From assembly GCA_945878375.1 (NCBI GenBank), contig CAMDWG010000020.1, positions 1 through 59,683 on the forward strand: a stretch of DNA of 59,683 bases. The letters run 5' to 3'. Position numbers and translations under genes: made by a program. Every line of letters starts with the position of its first letter. Positions within the stretch are counted from its first letter, which is position 1. The notes beneath the pieces were generated by a model. It did no database searches. It saw only the letters and a list, made by a program, of their open reading frames with translations, and was not told where the DNA came from. Shown here in pieces: positions 17,613 to 26,469 of the stretch. The DNA is from Roseomonas mucosa. Lineage in GTDB: Bacteria; Pseudomonadota; Alphaproteobacteria; Acetobacterales; Acetobacteraceae.

Positions 17613-18956
17613 TCACGGCAGTTCGCGGCCGCGCATCGTCTGCTCGAAGCGGCGCAGGATCTGGTTACCGCGGGCGGCCGCGTCATCCAGCGCCTGCTGC
17701 ACCGTCTTCTGGCCGGTGAAGGCCGCCTGAAGCTCGGATTGAAGCTCGGAGCGGATCGAGGTGTAGTTGCCGAGGCGGATGCCGCGGCTGTTGGCGGTCG
17801 GCGGCGTGAAGGTCAGCGATTGGATGCTGATCTCGCGGCCGGCGAAGCGTGCCTGGTTGTAGAAGCCACCAGCCATCATCTGCTGGAAGGCCGGCGTGGT
17901 GATGGGGATGTAGCCGGTGACGGTCGGCATCCACTGCACCTCGGCCGGGGTCGCGATCCAGTCGAGGAACGCGGCGGCGGCTTCGTATTCGCCGCGCGAC
18001 TTGCCCTGCAGCACCCAAAGCGAGGCGCCGCCGACCAGCGAATTCGTCCGGCTCGTGCCCTCATAAACCGGCAGCATCGCAACGCCCCACTGCATGCCCG
18101 CCGCCTGCGTCGCGGACACGACGCCGTGGTTGGCGATGGAGGTGATGGCCAGCGCGCAGCTGCTGTCGGCGAAGGCCTGGACGATTGTCTTGCCGGTCTG
18201 CGCGGTCTGGATCCGCATCAGCCCCTCATCCAGCCAACGCTTCATGTTGGTGATGTGCATGGGAAGGAAGCCGCGATTGATCAGCAGCTCGGCGTTGAGG
18301 CCACCATAGCCGTTGTCGCGCGTCGCGATGGGCTGGTTGTGGATCGCCGAGAGCTGCTCGAACTGCCAAACGTCGAAGTCGATCGCCATCGGGCAGGCGT
18401 GGCCGGCGGCCTTCATGGCGCGCATGTCGCGCTCCAGTTCCTGCCACGTCGTCGGCGCGGTGGTGCGGCCGATGCGGGCGAAGGCATCGCGGTTCCAGTA
18501 CAGCATCGCGGTCGAGGAGTTGTACGGGAAGGACCACATCTCGCCGCGCGAGGTCGCGTAGTAGGACGCGACGCCCGGGAAATAGTCGGACCAGTTGATC
18601 CGCATGTTGAAGTCGCGGGCGAAGTTCACGGCGTTGTAGGTGACGCCGGAGAGCATGAAGTTCACCGTGCCGGCATCATAGACCTGGACGATCGTGGGAT
18701 GCTGGCGCGCGCGGAAGGCGGCGATCGTGTTCTGCTCGGCGCGGTCATAGCCGCCCTGGCCGACGCAAACCGCCTCGAAGCGGGTCTGGCTCTCGTTGAA
18801 GCGGCGGCAGTGCTCGGCCATCACCTCGCCGAGCTGGCCCGTGAGGCCGTACCAATACTCGAAACGCTGGCGCTGCTGCGCCGAGGCATCCGGCGCGGCC
18901 GCGCACAGCGCGGCAACGGCCGCGAACGCGGCCCCGATCAAACGTTTGGTCAGCAT
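17613..18956 (-). CDS. ugpB: Glycerol-3-phosphate-type ABC importer binding protein
   Basis: The frame is open far upstream, but ATG 18956 begins a clear signal peptide (MLTKRLIGAAFAAVAALCAA, cleavage near ASAQ), giving 447 residues. The mature sequence starts QRQRFEYWYGLTGQLGEVMA, closely like UgpB (which has W-H-x-M-x-G-x-L at this place), and contains SFPYNSSTAMLYWNRDAF and TVTGYIPIT, both hallmarks of the family. It should capture glycerol-3-phosphate or a glycerophosphodiester in the periplasm. First gene of the operon, divergent from the isomerase-like gene at 19239. Confidence 0.9.
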   Translation of the reverse strand: MLTKRLIGAAFAAVAALCAAAPDASAQQRQRFEYWYGLTGQLGEVMAEHCRRFNESQTRFEAVCVGQGGYDRAEQNTIAAFRARQHPTIVQVYDAGTVNFMLSGVTYNAVNFARDFNMRINWSDYFPGVASYYATSRGEMWSFPYNSSTAMLYWNRDAFARIGRTTAPTTWQELERDMRAMKAAGHACPMAIDFDVWQFEQLSAIHNQPIATRDNGYGGLNAELLINRGFLPMHITNMKRWLDEGLMRIQTAQTGKTIVQAFADSSCALAITSIANHGVVSATQAAGMQWGVAMLPVYEGTSRTNSLVGGASLWVLQGKSRGEYEAAAAFLDWIATPAEVQWMPTVTGYIPITTPAFQQMMAGGFYNQARFAGREISIQSLTFTPPTANSRGIRLGNYTSIRSELQSELQAAFTGQKTVQQALDDAAARGNQILRRFEQTMRGRELP

Positions 18957-18980
18957 TATCGTCGTCCCATTCGGCCGTGG

Positions 18981-19000
18981 CGCCACGCCGTCGCGTGGCG
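18981..19000. promoter_or_regulatory. Inverted repeat in the ugpB leader
   Basis: CGCCACGC (18981-18988), loop CGTC, GCGTGGCG (18993-19000), 25 bases upstream of the ugpB start codon. It could be an operator or a leader hairpin covering translation initiation. The whole divergent gap 18957-19238 was searched by eye for a Pho box (CTGTCAT repeats) and none was seen. Confidence 0.4.
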
Positions 19001-19238
19001 GGCCTTTGAATTTGCCCCAGCGGCGTGACGTTCTCGTGCAGGTCCTGCGACGCGGCGATGAATCCATTCCTGGTCTCTTGGCTCTCGCGCAGCCGTCGGC
19101 TCGCGGAGGCTTCGGCTTGCCGTTGCCGCAAGAGAGATGCTGCCACCAAAACTTCACGCCTTCGGTCGATCCGTGCCCTTGGCGTCGCCGTGCTGCGCGG
19201 CGACAACGCGCAGGCTCGATCAGAACTTGGAGTCCGAG

Positions 19239-20066
19239 ATGTCCGACACCGCGCTTCCCGTGCTTGGCGCCTGCCTGCCCATTGATGCGATCCCGGCCTA
19301 TCGCGATTGGATCATGTCGGACCAGCGCGACATCGAGCTCCAGGATTTCTGCTTCCCCGACGTGCTCTCCGGCACCGACTGGAAGGATCGCGCGGCGCGC
19401 GCGAAGGATCTGCTGCACGGGCATACCGGCCGGCTCGGGATCCACGGCCCCTTCTGGGGCTTCTCGATCGCCTCGAAGGACCCCGAGATCAGGGCCGTGG
19501 TGCGCCGGCGGATGGACCAGGGGCTCGATGCCTGCGCCGAGACAGGCGCGACGCAGATGGTCGTCCACAGCCCCTACACGACCTGGGGCTACAACAACAT
19601 CGATCTCGACCGGAACGGGCGGGGCGAGCTGATCGATCTGGCGCATGACACGCTGCTGCCGGCCGTCCGTAGGGCAGAGGCGCTCGGCGTCACGCTCGTG
19701 ATCGAGAATATCGAGGACAAGAACCCGATGGATCGCGTGCAGCTCGCGCGCTCCTTCGCCAGCAGCGCGGTGAAGGTCTCGGTCGATACGGGGCATGCCT
19801 ATTATGCGCATGGCTCGACCGGGGCGCCGCCAGTCGATGTCTACATCGCCGCGGCGGGCGAGCTGCTGGAGCATGTCCACATCCAGGATGCGGATGGCTA
19901 TGCCGACCGGCATTGGGTGCCGGGCGAAGGCACCATCCGGTGGCCTGCGGTCTTCGCCGCCATCGCCGCCCTGCCCGGCTCGCCGCGCCTGATGATCGAA
20001 ATCCGCGACAAGCACCGCATCCGCGACGCGGCGACCTTCCTGGCCGGTGCCGGTCTGGCCCGGTAG
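19239..20066 (+). CDS. Sugar phosphate isomerase/epimerase-like TIM barrel protein
   Basis: ATG 19239 follows GGAG by six bases and gives 275 residues. The xylose-isomerase/AP-endonuclease-2-like fold is indicated by metal-site segments: LVIENIEDKNP (Glu), VSVDTGHAYYAHG (Asp/His), EHVHIQDADGYADRHW (His pairs) and LMIEIRDK (Glu). No signal peptide, so cytoplasmic. It is divergent from ugpB and followed by an alkaline-phosphatase-superfamily gene. I infer it processes a sugar or polyol phosphate released from an imported compound. Endonuclease IV activity is unlikely in this context but belongs to the same fold. Confidence 0.8.
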   Translation: MSDTALPVLGACLPIDAIPAYRDWIMSDQRDIELQDFCFPDVLSGTDWKDRAARAKDLLHGHTGRLGIHGPFWGFSIASKDPEIRAVVRRRMDQGLDACAETGATQMVVHSPYTTWGYNNIDLDRNGRGELIDLAHDTLLPAVRRAEALGVTLVIENIEDKNPMDRVQLARSFASSAVKVSVDTGHAYYAHGSTGAPPVDVYIAAAGELLEHVHIQDADGYADRHWVPGEGTIRWPAVFAAIAALPGSPRLMIEIRDKHRIRDAATFLAGAGLAR

Positions 20067-20101
20067 CCGCCACGTTGCTGGGCCAAGGTTCAGCGACCGC
20101 G

Positions 20102-20141
20102 GCGGCGCCAGGCATGGCCTTCCCTGCCCTGCCGGCGCCGC
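20102..20141 (+). repeat. Inverted repeat between the isomerase-like and phosphatase genes
   Basis: GCGGCGCC (20102-20109) pairs with GGCGCCGC (20134-20141) across 24 bases, in the 184-base gap after the isomerase-like gene. It may be a weak transcription barrier. No T-run follows, so readthrough into the phosphatase gene is expected. Confidence 0.3.
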
Positions 20142-20250
20142 GATCCGGGCGGCCCGATCACGTATCTGCTCGACCGCATGGCCGCTCGTGTGAGTCCGTG
20201 CTGTGCGGTCGCCCAAGCTCCGGCGCTGCTTTCAGCGGAACACCCGTATC

Positions 20251-21546
20251 ATGACCAGACGCGTCGTTGTTGTCGTGTTGGATGGGCTCCGTCGCGACAT
20301 GCTGCGGGCCGGGACCACACCGGCCCTTGCCGCTTTCGCCGATGCGGCGACGGTGTTCGCGGCGCATCGCTCCGTCTTTCCTTCCGCCACGCGCGTGGTC
20401 TCCGCCTGTTTCGCGACCGGCTGCGTGCCGGCGCGGCACGGCCTTCTCGGCAACAGCGTCGCGCTGATGGAGAACGGCGTGCTGGTCCGGCACGATGTCG
20501 GCCATCCGGCCTTCATGGACCATCTCCGCGGCCTGCGGGGCCATAGCCTCGCCGTGCCGACGATGGCGGAACGGCTCGCGCGGGTGGGGCGAGAGGCGAT
20601 GATCTTTTCCAATGTCTCGCCGGGCGCCGCCCGCGCGCATGACCCCGATGGCCATGGCTGGGTGCTGCACCGGGCCTGGGCGCACGGCCCTGGCCTGCAG
20701 CGCTTGGAAGGGGAGGACGCGGTGTCGGAGGTGACGCTCGACGCCGCGGGCGATGCCAAGCTGACGGAGGCGTTCCTCGCCCGCGCGCTGGCGGGGCGCG
20801 AGGCCGCGCTCGCGTTACTGTGGCTCGGCGAGCCCGATGCGACGCAGCACGCTGTGCCGCTCGGCGCACCCGCGGCGATGGAGGCCGTCGCCGCCGCCGA
20901 TGCGCGCTTCGCGCAGGTGCGGGACGCCGTGCGGGCACGGCGCGCCGCGGGCGAGGACATCCTGCTCATCGCCTGCTCCGACCACGGCCATCAGACTGTC
21001 CGGGAGGTTGTCGACATCGAGGCGGAATTGATCGCCGCCGGGCTGAAGCGGGACGCCGGTGACGCAGGGCTGATGTCGGTTTCGAACGGGACCGCGGCGC
21101 TGATCTATCTGCATCCGGATCGCGCGGCGGATGCGGGGGCTGTGCTCGATTTTCTTGCCGCGCGCCCCTGGGCCGGCGCGGTCTTCAGCGGCGCGGCCCT
21201 GGCCGAGATCGGCCACGCGCCGCGCGATCACCTGCTCTGCGCCGTGGCGATGGCTACCGAAGCCGCGCCGAATGAGCACGGGGTGCCGGGCCTCGCCTAT
21301 GCCGCGCGGCCGGCGGCCGGCAAGCCGGACCGGCTCGGCTGCGGCCAGCATGGCGGCCTCGGCACGGCCGAGCAGATGCCCTTCCTGATGATCGACGGCC
21401 CGGGCTTCGACCCCGGCGCGGTGCGGCAGGCGCCGAGCAGCCCGATCGACCTCGCCCCCACCATCCTGCGCCACCTGTGCCTGCCCGCCGATGGCTGCGA
21501 CGGCATGGCGCTGCAGGCCCCCTCCACGGAGCATGACGATGACTGA
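20251..21546 (+). CDS. Alkaline phosphatase superfamily phosphodiesterase/phosphatase
   Basis: ATG 20251 gives 431 residues. The start MTRRVVVVVLDGLRRDML holds the first metal-binding Asp. PSATRVVSACFATGC contains the probable nucleophile (Ser/Thr). WLGEPDATQH, ACSDHGHQT and GCGQHGGLG supply the remaining metal ligands of the nucleotide pyrophosphatase/phosphonoacetate hydrolase-type enzymes. There is no signal peptide, unlike periplasmic alkaline phosphatases, so it probably works on an internalised phospho- or phosphonate compound. It overlaps the next gene (binding protein of a Dpp-type importer), so import and hydrolysis are translationally coupled. Substrate not predictable from sequence. 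Confidence 0.82.
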   Translation: MTRRVVVVVLDGLRRDMLRAGTTPALAAFADAATVFAAHRSVFPSATRVVSACFATGCVPARHGLLGNSVALMENGVLVRHDVGHPAFMDHLRGLRGHSLAVPTMAERLARVGREAMIFSNVSPGAARAHDPDGHGWVLHRAWAHGPGLQRLEGEDAVSEVTLDAAGDAKLTEAFLARALAGREAALALLWLGEPDATQHAVPLGAPAAMEAVAAADARFAQVRDAVRARRAAGEDILLIACSDHGHQTVREVVDIEAELIAAGLKRDAGDAGLMSVSNGTAALIYLHPDRAADAGAVLDFLAARPWAGAVFSGAALAEIGHAPRDHLLCAVAMATEAAPNEHGVPGLAYAARPAAGKPDRLGCGQHGGLGTAEQMPFLMIDGPGFDPGAVRQAPSSPIDLAPTILRHLCLPADGCDGMALQAPSTEHDDD

Positions 21547-23077
21547 CATCCCGCTGACCCTGCTGCGCCGTCACCTGCTTGTGGGCGGCGCGGCGCTGGC
21601 GCTGCCGGCCTCGGCCCTTGCGCAGGCCGCGCCGCGCGCCAGCACGCTGAAGGTCGCCTTCCTCGGGCTCGACACCGCCGACCCTCATCGCCACACGGGC
21701 TCCATCGCCGTGCAGCAAGTCTATGTCGAGGCACTCACCTCGATCGCGGATGACGGCACGGTCAAGCCGTTCCTCGCCACCGCCTGGGAAGTCAGCCCGG
21801 ATGGCCGGCGCTACAGCTTCACGATCCGCGAAGGCGTGCGCTTCCACAATGGCCGCCTGCTGACTGCGGAGGATGTGCGCGCCAACGCCGTGCGCGTGCG
21901 CGACCAGGTGCGCGGCGGCTGGCTTTCCGCGCCGATGCGCCTGGTCGAGACGCTCGAAGCGCCGGATGCGCGGACCTTCGTCATGACGATGAAGGAGCCC
22001 TACGGTCCGCTGCTGAACCTGCTGTCCGAATTGTGGATCGTCGCACCGGAAAGCGAAGGCTGGGCGCAGACGATCCGCCAGCCCATCGGCACGGGCCCCT
22101 TCCGCTTCGGCCGCTGGCAGCCGAACATCAGCTTCCATGCTCCCGCCTTCGCGCAGTATTGGCAGACCGGCCTGCCGCGGGCGGAGGCGGTCGAGTTCTC
22201 GCTGCGCGACGACAGCGACCTGTCGCTGGCCCTGCGCGCCGGCGATCTGCATATCGGGCGCGTCGGCTACGACAAGCTGGCCTCGGTGCGCGCCGATCCC
22301 AATCTCGAAGTGCAGTTCATGAAGGACACGACCTGGTGGTTCTGGTCCTTCAACAATCGTAACCCGCGTCGCCCCTTCAACGACATCCGCGTCCGCCAGG
22401 CCGTCAGCTTCATGATCGACAAGCGCGCGCAGATGCGTTTCCTCGCCGGCGATGCCGGCGTGGTCACCAACCAGATGGCGGCCCCGGGGCAGTTTTTCTG
22501 GGATCAGGCGATGCACGACGCCGACCCCCATGCGCAGCCGAACGAGGAACGCGCCCGCGCCCTGCTGCGCGACGCCGGCGTCAACCCGGCGAACACGCCC
22601 TGCCGCATCGTTTCCTGGCAGACCGCCTTCAGCGAGGTCGCCGTCCAGGCGATGCGCCAACTCGGCTTCCAGGTGGAGCATCTGGCGCTCGACGACATCG
22701 GCGCGCAGCGCCGGCTCGGCCAGTATGACTGGGATTTGGCCCCCTTCAGTTCCGGCCCGCGCGCCGACATCTTCCTACGCTTCGTGCGGCTGATGTCGGA
22801 TGGGCCCAATGTCGGGCTCTGGGGCGGCACGCGGGATGCCGAATTCGACCGGCTGGTGCGCGAAGCCATCGCCGCCGTCGACCTCGCGGAGCGCCGCCGC
22901 CTCTACCTCGCGGCGTGGCAGCGCGCGATGGACAACTACTACACGGTCGTCATCGGCCATGCGCCAGAGCCGATCGCGAACCGGCGCGAGGTCACGGGCT
23001 ATTCGCCCGGCTTCACCTGGGGCCAGCATCGCGTCGATGGCGGTCTGGCCTTCGGCGCGCTCACGGCCCGCGGCTGA
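21539..23077 (+). CDS. Dipeptide/oligopeptide-type solute-binding protein (family 5), importer 4
   Basis: ATG 21539 is seven bases after GGAG and overlaps the phosphatase stop; ATG 21533 is an alternative. 512 residues. Tat-like signal (LLRRHLLVGGAALALPASAL, cleaved near ALAQA). Family 5 hallmarks: FLATAWEVSPDGRRYSFTIR, GVRFHNGRLLTAEDV, IGTGPFRFGRWQP, and DIRVRQAVSFMIDK. Family members bind peptides, nickel, glutathione, sugars or opines, so the ligand is open. First of four genes encoding a complete importer through 26452. Confidence 0.92.
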   Translation: MTDIPLTLLRRHLLVGGAALALPASALAQAAPRASTLKVAFLGLDTADPHRHTGSIAVQQVYVEALTSIADDGTVKPFLATAWEVSPDGRRYSFTIREGVRFHNGRLLTAEDVRANAVRVRDQVRGGWLSAPMRLVETLEAPDARTFVMTMKEPYGPLLNLLSELWIVAPESEGWAQTIRQPIGTGPFRFGRWQPNISFHAPAFAQYWQTGLPRAEAVEFSLRDDSDLSLALRAGDLHIGRVGYDKLASVRADPNLEVQFMKDTTWWFWSFNNRNPRRPFNDIRVRQAVSFMIDKRAQMRFLAGDAGVVTNQMAAPGQFFWDQAMHDADPHAQPNEERARALLRDAGVNPANTPCRIVSWQTAFSEVAVQAMRQLGFQVEHLALDDIGAQRRLGQYDWDLAPFSSGPRADIFLRFVRLMSDGPNVGLWGGTRDAEFDRLVREAIAAVDLAERRRLYLAAWQRAMDNYYTVVIGHAPEPIANRREVTGYSPGFTWGQHRVDGGLAFGALTARG

Positions 23078-23079
23078 CC

Positions 23080-23928
23080 ATGTCCGCCAGCGCGACGGCG
23101 AAGGCGCCCAACACCGGCAGGGTGGGCGGCTTCGCGGTCGGCATCGCGATCCTCGGCATCGCGCTGGCGGTGGCGGTCGCGGGGCCAAGCCTGGTGCCGC
23201 ATGACCCGCTGGCGCAGGAATTGGCCGCGCGCAACGCGCCGCCTGATGCGCTGCACTGGCTCGGCCGGGACCATCTCGGCCGCGACATCCTGGCGCGCCT
23301 CGCCGCGGGCACGCGCATCTCGCTGGCGGTCGCGCTGGGCGCGACGCTGCTGGCGCTGCTGGTCGGCGCCGGGCTTGGCCTGGCGGCGGAGGCGATGGGG
23401 CGCTGGCCGTCCTTTCTGGTTTTCGGCGCCTTCGACATGGTGCGCGCCATGCCATCCATCCTGCTGGCGCTGACGCTGATGGTCGCGCTCGGCATCGGCA
23501 TCTGGCCGCTGATCCTGGCGCTCGGCGTGGCCTATGCGCCGCATATGGCGCTGGTCGCACGCGCGGCGTGGCGGCGGGAGAGCAGCGCGGGTTATGTCGC
23601 CGCCGCGCGGGTCATGGGGGCATCGCCGCTGGCCACCACCTGGCGGCATGTGCTGCCCAATATCGGCGGCGCGCTGGTGACGCAGGCGGCCATCATCATG
23701 CCGCGGGCCATCACCACGGAGAGCGTGCTGTCCTTCTTCGGCCTGGGCGTCGCGCCCGCGACGCCGAGCTGGGGCCGCATGATCTCCGGGGCTTCGCGCT
23801 TCGCCGAAGCCGCCCCCCACGCGGTGCTGGCGCCAGTGGCGGCGCTGTGCGTGGTGACGCTGGGCTTCGCCTTGGTCGGCGACCGCCTGCGCCTTGCCCT
23901 CGATCCGCTGCGGGAACGCGGGCGATGA
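23080..23928 (+). CDS. Dipeptide-type ABC permease, DppC-like (importer 4)
   Basis: ATG 23080 lies two bases after the binding-protein stop. 282 residues. Features: first span VGIAILGIALAVAVAGPSLV, the DppC-type LHWLGRDHLGRDILARLAAG motif, and an EAA-type loop VAAARVMGASPLATTWRHVL. The end, LVGDRLRLALDPLRERGR, is typical of DppC. It overlaps the next permease by four bases (ATGA). Confidence 0.9.
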   Translation: MSASATAKAPNTGRVGGFAVGIAILGIALAVAVAGPSLVPHDPLAQELAARNAPPDALHWLGRDHLGRDILARLAAGTRISLAVALGATLLALLVGAGLGLAAEAMGRWPSFLVFGAFDMVRAMPSILLALTLMVALGIGIWPLILALGVAYAPHMALVARAAWRRESSAGYVAAARVMGASPLATTWRHVLPNIGGALVTQAAIIMPRAITTESVLSFFGLGVAPATPSWGRMISGASRFAEAAPHAVLAPVAALCVVTLGFALVGDRLRLALDPLRERGR

Positions 23929-24836
23929 GGGTCGCGCTGCAGGCGACGCTCGGGCTCGTGCGGCAGGCGCTGCTGCTGGTCGCGATCGGGATTGCGGTCT
24001 TCCTGCTGGTCCGTATCGTGCCGGGCGATGTCGTCGATGCCATGGCGCTGGAAGGCAGCCTGGATGACGAAGCCGTCGCGGCGCTGCGCGCCGAGCTCGG
24101 TCTCGATGCCGACGCGCTGACCCAGTTCCGTATTTGGGCGATGCGCGCCCTGGGTGGCGACTTCGGCACCTCCCTCCGCTTCGACCGCCCGGCTGCGGAG
24201 CTGATCCTGGCGGCGCTACCGACCACGCTCGGCCTGGCGGCGCTGGCGCTGGGCGCGGGCCTCGCGCTCGGCGTCGCACTAGCCGCGGTGGCGGTCCTCT
24301 GGCCGCGCTCGATCTTGCCGGCGGTGGCGGAGGCCTTGAACCTCTGGTCCATCGCGCTGCCCACCTTCTGCGTCGGCCTCGCCGCCATCCTGGTCTTCTC
24401 GGTCTGGCTCGGCTGGCTGCCGGTGATGGGGCAGTGGCTGTCGCCGGTCCTGATCCTGGCCATCGACATCGCGGGACAAGTCGTCAAGCCGCTGCTCGAG
24501 GATCTCAAGGAAGCCGCGACGGCGAGCCATATCCGCACCGCACGCGCCAAGGGGCTGCCGCCGGCGCGGATCGTCCTGCGCCACCTGCTGCCCAATGCCC
24601 TGACCACGGTGGTGGCGCTGGGCGGGCTGATCCTGGCGGGGATGATCGGCGGGGCCCTGACGATGGAGGTGCTGTTCGGCCTGCCCGGCCTCGGCTCGCT
24701 CGCCTACCAGGCGATCTCCGGGCGCGACTATCCGGTGATCCAGGCCGTCGTGCTGGTCTTCGCCGCCGGTGTGGTGGTGGTGAACGCGCTTGCCGATCTG
24801 GCGCAACGCGCCCTCGACCCCAGGCTGCGCCGATGA
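23925..24836 (+). CDS. Dipeptide-type ABC permease, DppB-like (importer 4)
   Basis: ATG 23925 overlaps the previous stop (ATGA). 303 residues with the DppB N-terminus (first span LLLVAIGIAVFLLVRIVPGD), the ALRAELGLD segment, the EAA-type loop IRTARAKGLPPARIVLRHLL, and LFGLPGLGSLAYQAISGRDY near the end. The gene order (DppC-like before DppB-like) is inverted compared with the common B-C order and with importer 5 at 31730-33522. Confidence 0.9.
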   Translation: MRVALQATLGLVRQALLLVAIGIAVFLLVRIVPGDVVDAMALEGSLDDEAVAALRAELGLDADALTQFRIWAMRALGGDFGTSLRFDRPAAELILAALPTTLGLAALALGAGLALGVALAAVAVLWPRSILPAVAEALNLWSIALPTFCVGLAAILVFSVWLGWLPVMGQWLSPVLILAIDIAGQVVKPLLEDLKEAATASHIRTARAKGLPPARIVLRHLLPNALTTVVALGGLILAGMIGGALTMEVLFGLPGLGSLAYQAISGRDYPVIQAVVLVFAAGVVVVNALADLAQRALDPRLRR

Positions 24837-26452
24837 CCGCGCAGCCGCTGGTGGAGTTGCGCGACTATGCTGTGCGCTTCGGCGAGGCGACCGCAGTGGC
24901 CGGCGTGTCCCTGACGCTGCAGTCCGGCGAGACCTTGGCCCTGGTCGGCGAGAGCGGTTCGGGCAAGTCGATGACGGCGCTTGGCATCGCCGGGCTGACC
25001 CCGCCCGCGGCGCGGCTGTCCGGCAGCCTGCGGATCGACGGCGCCGAGATGCTGGGCGCGCCGGAAGCGTCATGGCGGCCGCTGCGCGGGGCCCGCGTCG
25101 GAATCGTCTTCCAGGAGGCGATGGGCAGCCTCAACCCCGCCATGCGGATCGGCGCCCAGATCGCCGAGGCAATCGCCGCCCACAAGACCCTGCCGAAATC
25201 AGCGATCGCGCCCAGGGTGCTGGACGCACTGGCAGAGGTCGGGCTGCCCGACCCGCATGGCAAGGCGGCGGCCTTTCCCCACCAGCTCTCCGGCGGGCAG
25301 CAGCAGCGCGTGATGATCGCCATGGCGCTTGCCGCCGACCCGGCGCTGCTGATCGCGGATGAACCGACCACCGCGCTCGATACCACCGTGCAGGCCCAGA
25401 TCCTCGCGCTGCTGGCCGGGCTGCAGGCGCGGCGCGGGCTGGCGATGCTGTTCGTCTCGCACGACCTCGCGGTGGTCGCGGGCATCGCGCAGAAGGTCGC
25501 GGTGATGCGGCATGGCCGGGTGGTCGAGACCGGGCCGACGGCGCGCGTCTTCGGCGCGCCGCAACATCCCTACACCGCATCGCTCCTGGCCAGCCGCCCA
25601 GGCCGAAGCGCTCACATCACATCGCCCGACATGGCGGCTTTGCCCGCGCTCGAGATCCGGGACCTGGTCGTCGCCTACCGCGGGCATCGGCTGGGCGCGC
25701 CCAGGCTGCGCGCAGTCGATGGCGTCACGCTGAGCCTGCCTGCCGGCGCGACGCTCGGGCTGGTCGGCGAAAGTGGGTCGGGGAAGAGCACCCTGGCGCG
25801 CGCCATCGTGGGGCTGGCGACGCCAACCGCCGGGACGATCCGCGTCTTCGGTCAAGACCCGCTGCGGGCCGGCGCGCGGCGGGACCGGGCGCGCGCGGTC
25901 CAGATGGTGTTCCAGGACGCGGCCGGCAGCCTCAATCCGCGCCTGACCATCGCCCGGATCCTCGCGGAACCCCTCGCGGTGCACGCGCTGTGCCCGCCCG
26001 CGCAGCACCGCGCCCGGGCCCTGCGGCTGCTGGAGGAGGTCGGGCTCGAAGCCGGCCATCTCGATCGCTATCCGCACCAGCTCTCAGGCGGGCAGCGGCA
26101 GCGTGTGGCGATCGCCCGCGCGCTCGCCGTCGATCCGCGCCTGCTGGTCTGCGACGAGCCGGTTTCGGCCCTGGATATGACGGTCCAGGCCCAGGTGCTC
26201 GACCTGCTGCGTCGCATCCGGCGGGACCGCGGGCTGGCGCTGCTGTTCATCGGCCATGACCTTGAAGCCGTCGGCGTCGTCTCGGATCGCATCGCCGTCA
26301 TGAAGGACGGCCGGATCGTCGAGATCGGCGCAGCTGACGCCGTCCTGCACCGGCCGGCCACGCCCTATGCCCAGGCGCTGGTCGCCGCCATGCCGACCCG
26401 CATCGCCCGCCAGACAGGCACCTTGGCCTCACCCGCCATGGCCGACGACTAG
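24833..26452 (+). CDS. Fused dual ABC ATPase (DppD-DppF in one chain, importer 4)
   Basis: ATG 24833 overlaps the permease stop (ATGA). 539 residues with two complete nucleotide-binding domains. Domain 1: Walker A GESGSGKSM, QLSGGQQQRVMIAMAL, Walker B LLIADEPTTALD. Domain 2: [39 protein letters not shown]. The linker lies near residues 255-275. In importer 5 the same two ATPases are separate genes. Fused forms are known (GsiA-like). The C-terminus lacks the cysteine cluster often seen in DppD/OppF. Supplies energy for permeases 23080-24836. Confidence 0.93.
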   Translation: MTAQPLVELRDYAVRFGEATAVAGVSLTLQSGETLALVGESGSGKSMTALGIAGLTPPAARLSGSLRIDGAEMLGAPEASWRPLRGARVGIVFQEAMGSLNPAMRIGAQIAEAIAAHKTLPKSAIAPRVLDALAEVGLPDPHGKAAAFPHQLSGGQQQRVMIAMALAADPALLIADEPTTALDTTVQAQILALLAGLQARRGLAMLFVSHDLAVVAGIAQKVAVMRHGRVVETGPTARVFGAPQHPYTASLLASRPGRSAHITSPDMAALPALEIRDLVVAYRGHRLGAPRLRAVDGVTLSLPAGATLGLVGESGSGKSTLARAIVGLATPTAGTIRVFGQDPLRAGARRDRARAVQMVFQDAAGSLNPRLTIARILAEPLAVHALCPPAQHRARALRLLEEVGLEAGHLDRYPHQLSGGQRQRVAIARALAVDPRLLVCDEPVSALDMTVQAQVLDLLRRIRRDRGLALLFIGHDLEAVGVVSDRIAVMKDGRIVEIGAADAVLHRPATPYAQALVAAMPTRIARQTGTLASPAMADD

Positions 26453-26469
26453 CAGACAGGATCCCCGCC

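Noticed and set aside
17538-19028. Long plus-strand open frame (496 codons) opposite ugpB
   Set aside because: Composition is arginine/histidine/glycine-rich with no domain, and it mirrors the codons of ugpB; a high-GC antisense shadow.
18957-20216. Upstream extension of the ugpB frame to 867 codons
   Set aside because: The extension is antisense to the isomerase-like gene; the signal peptide places the true start at 18956.
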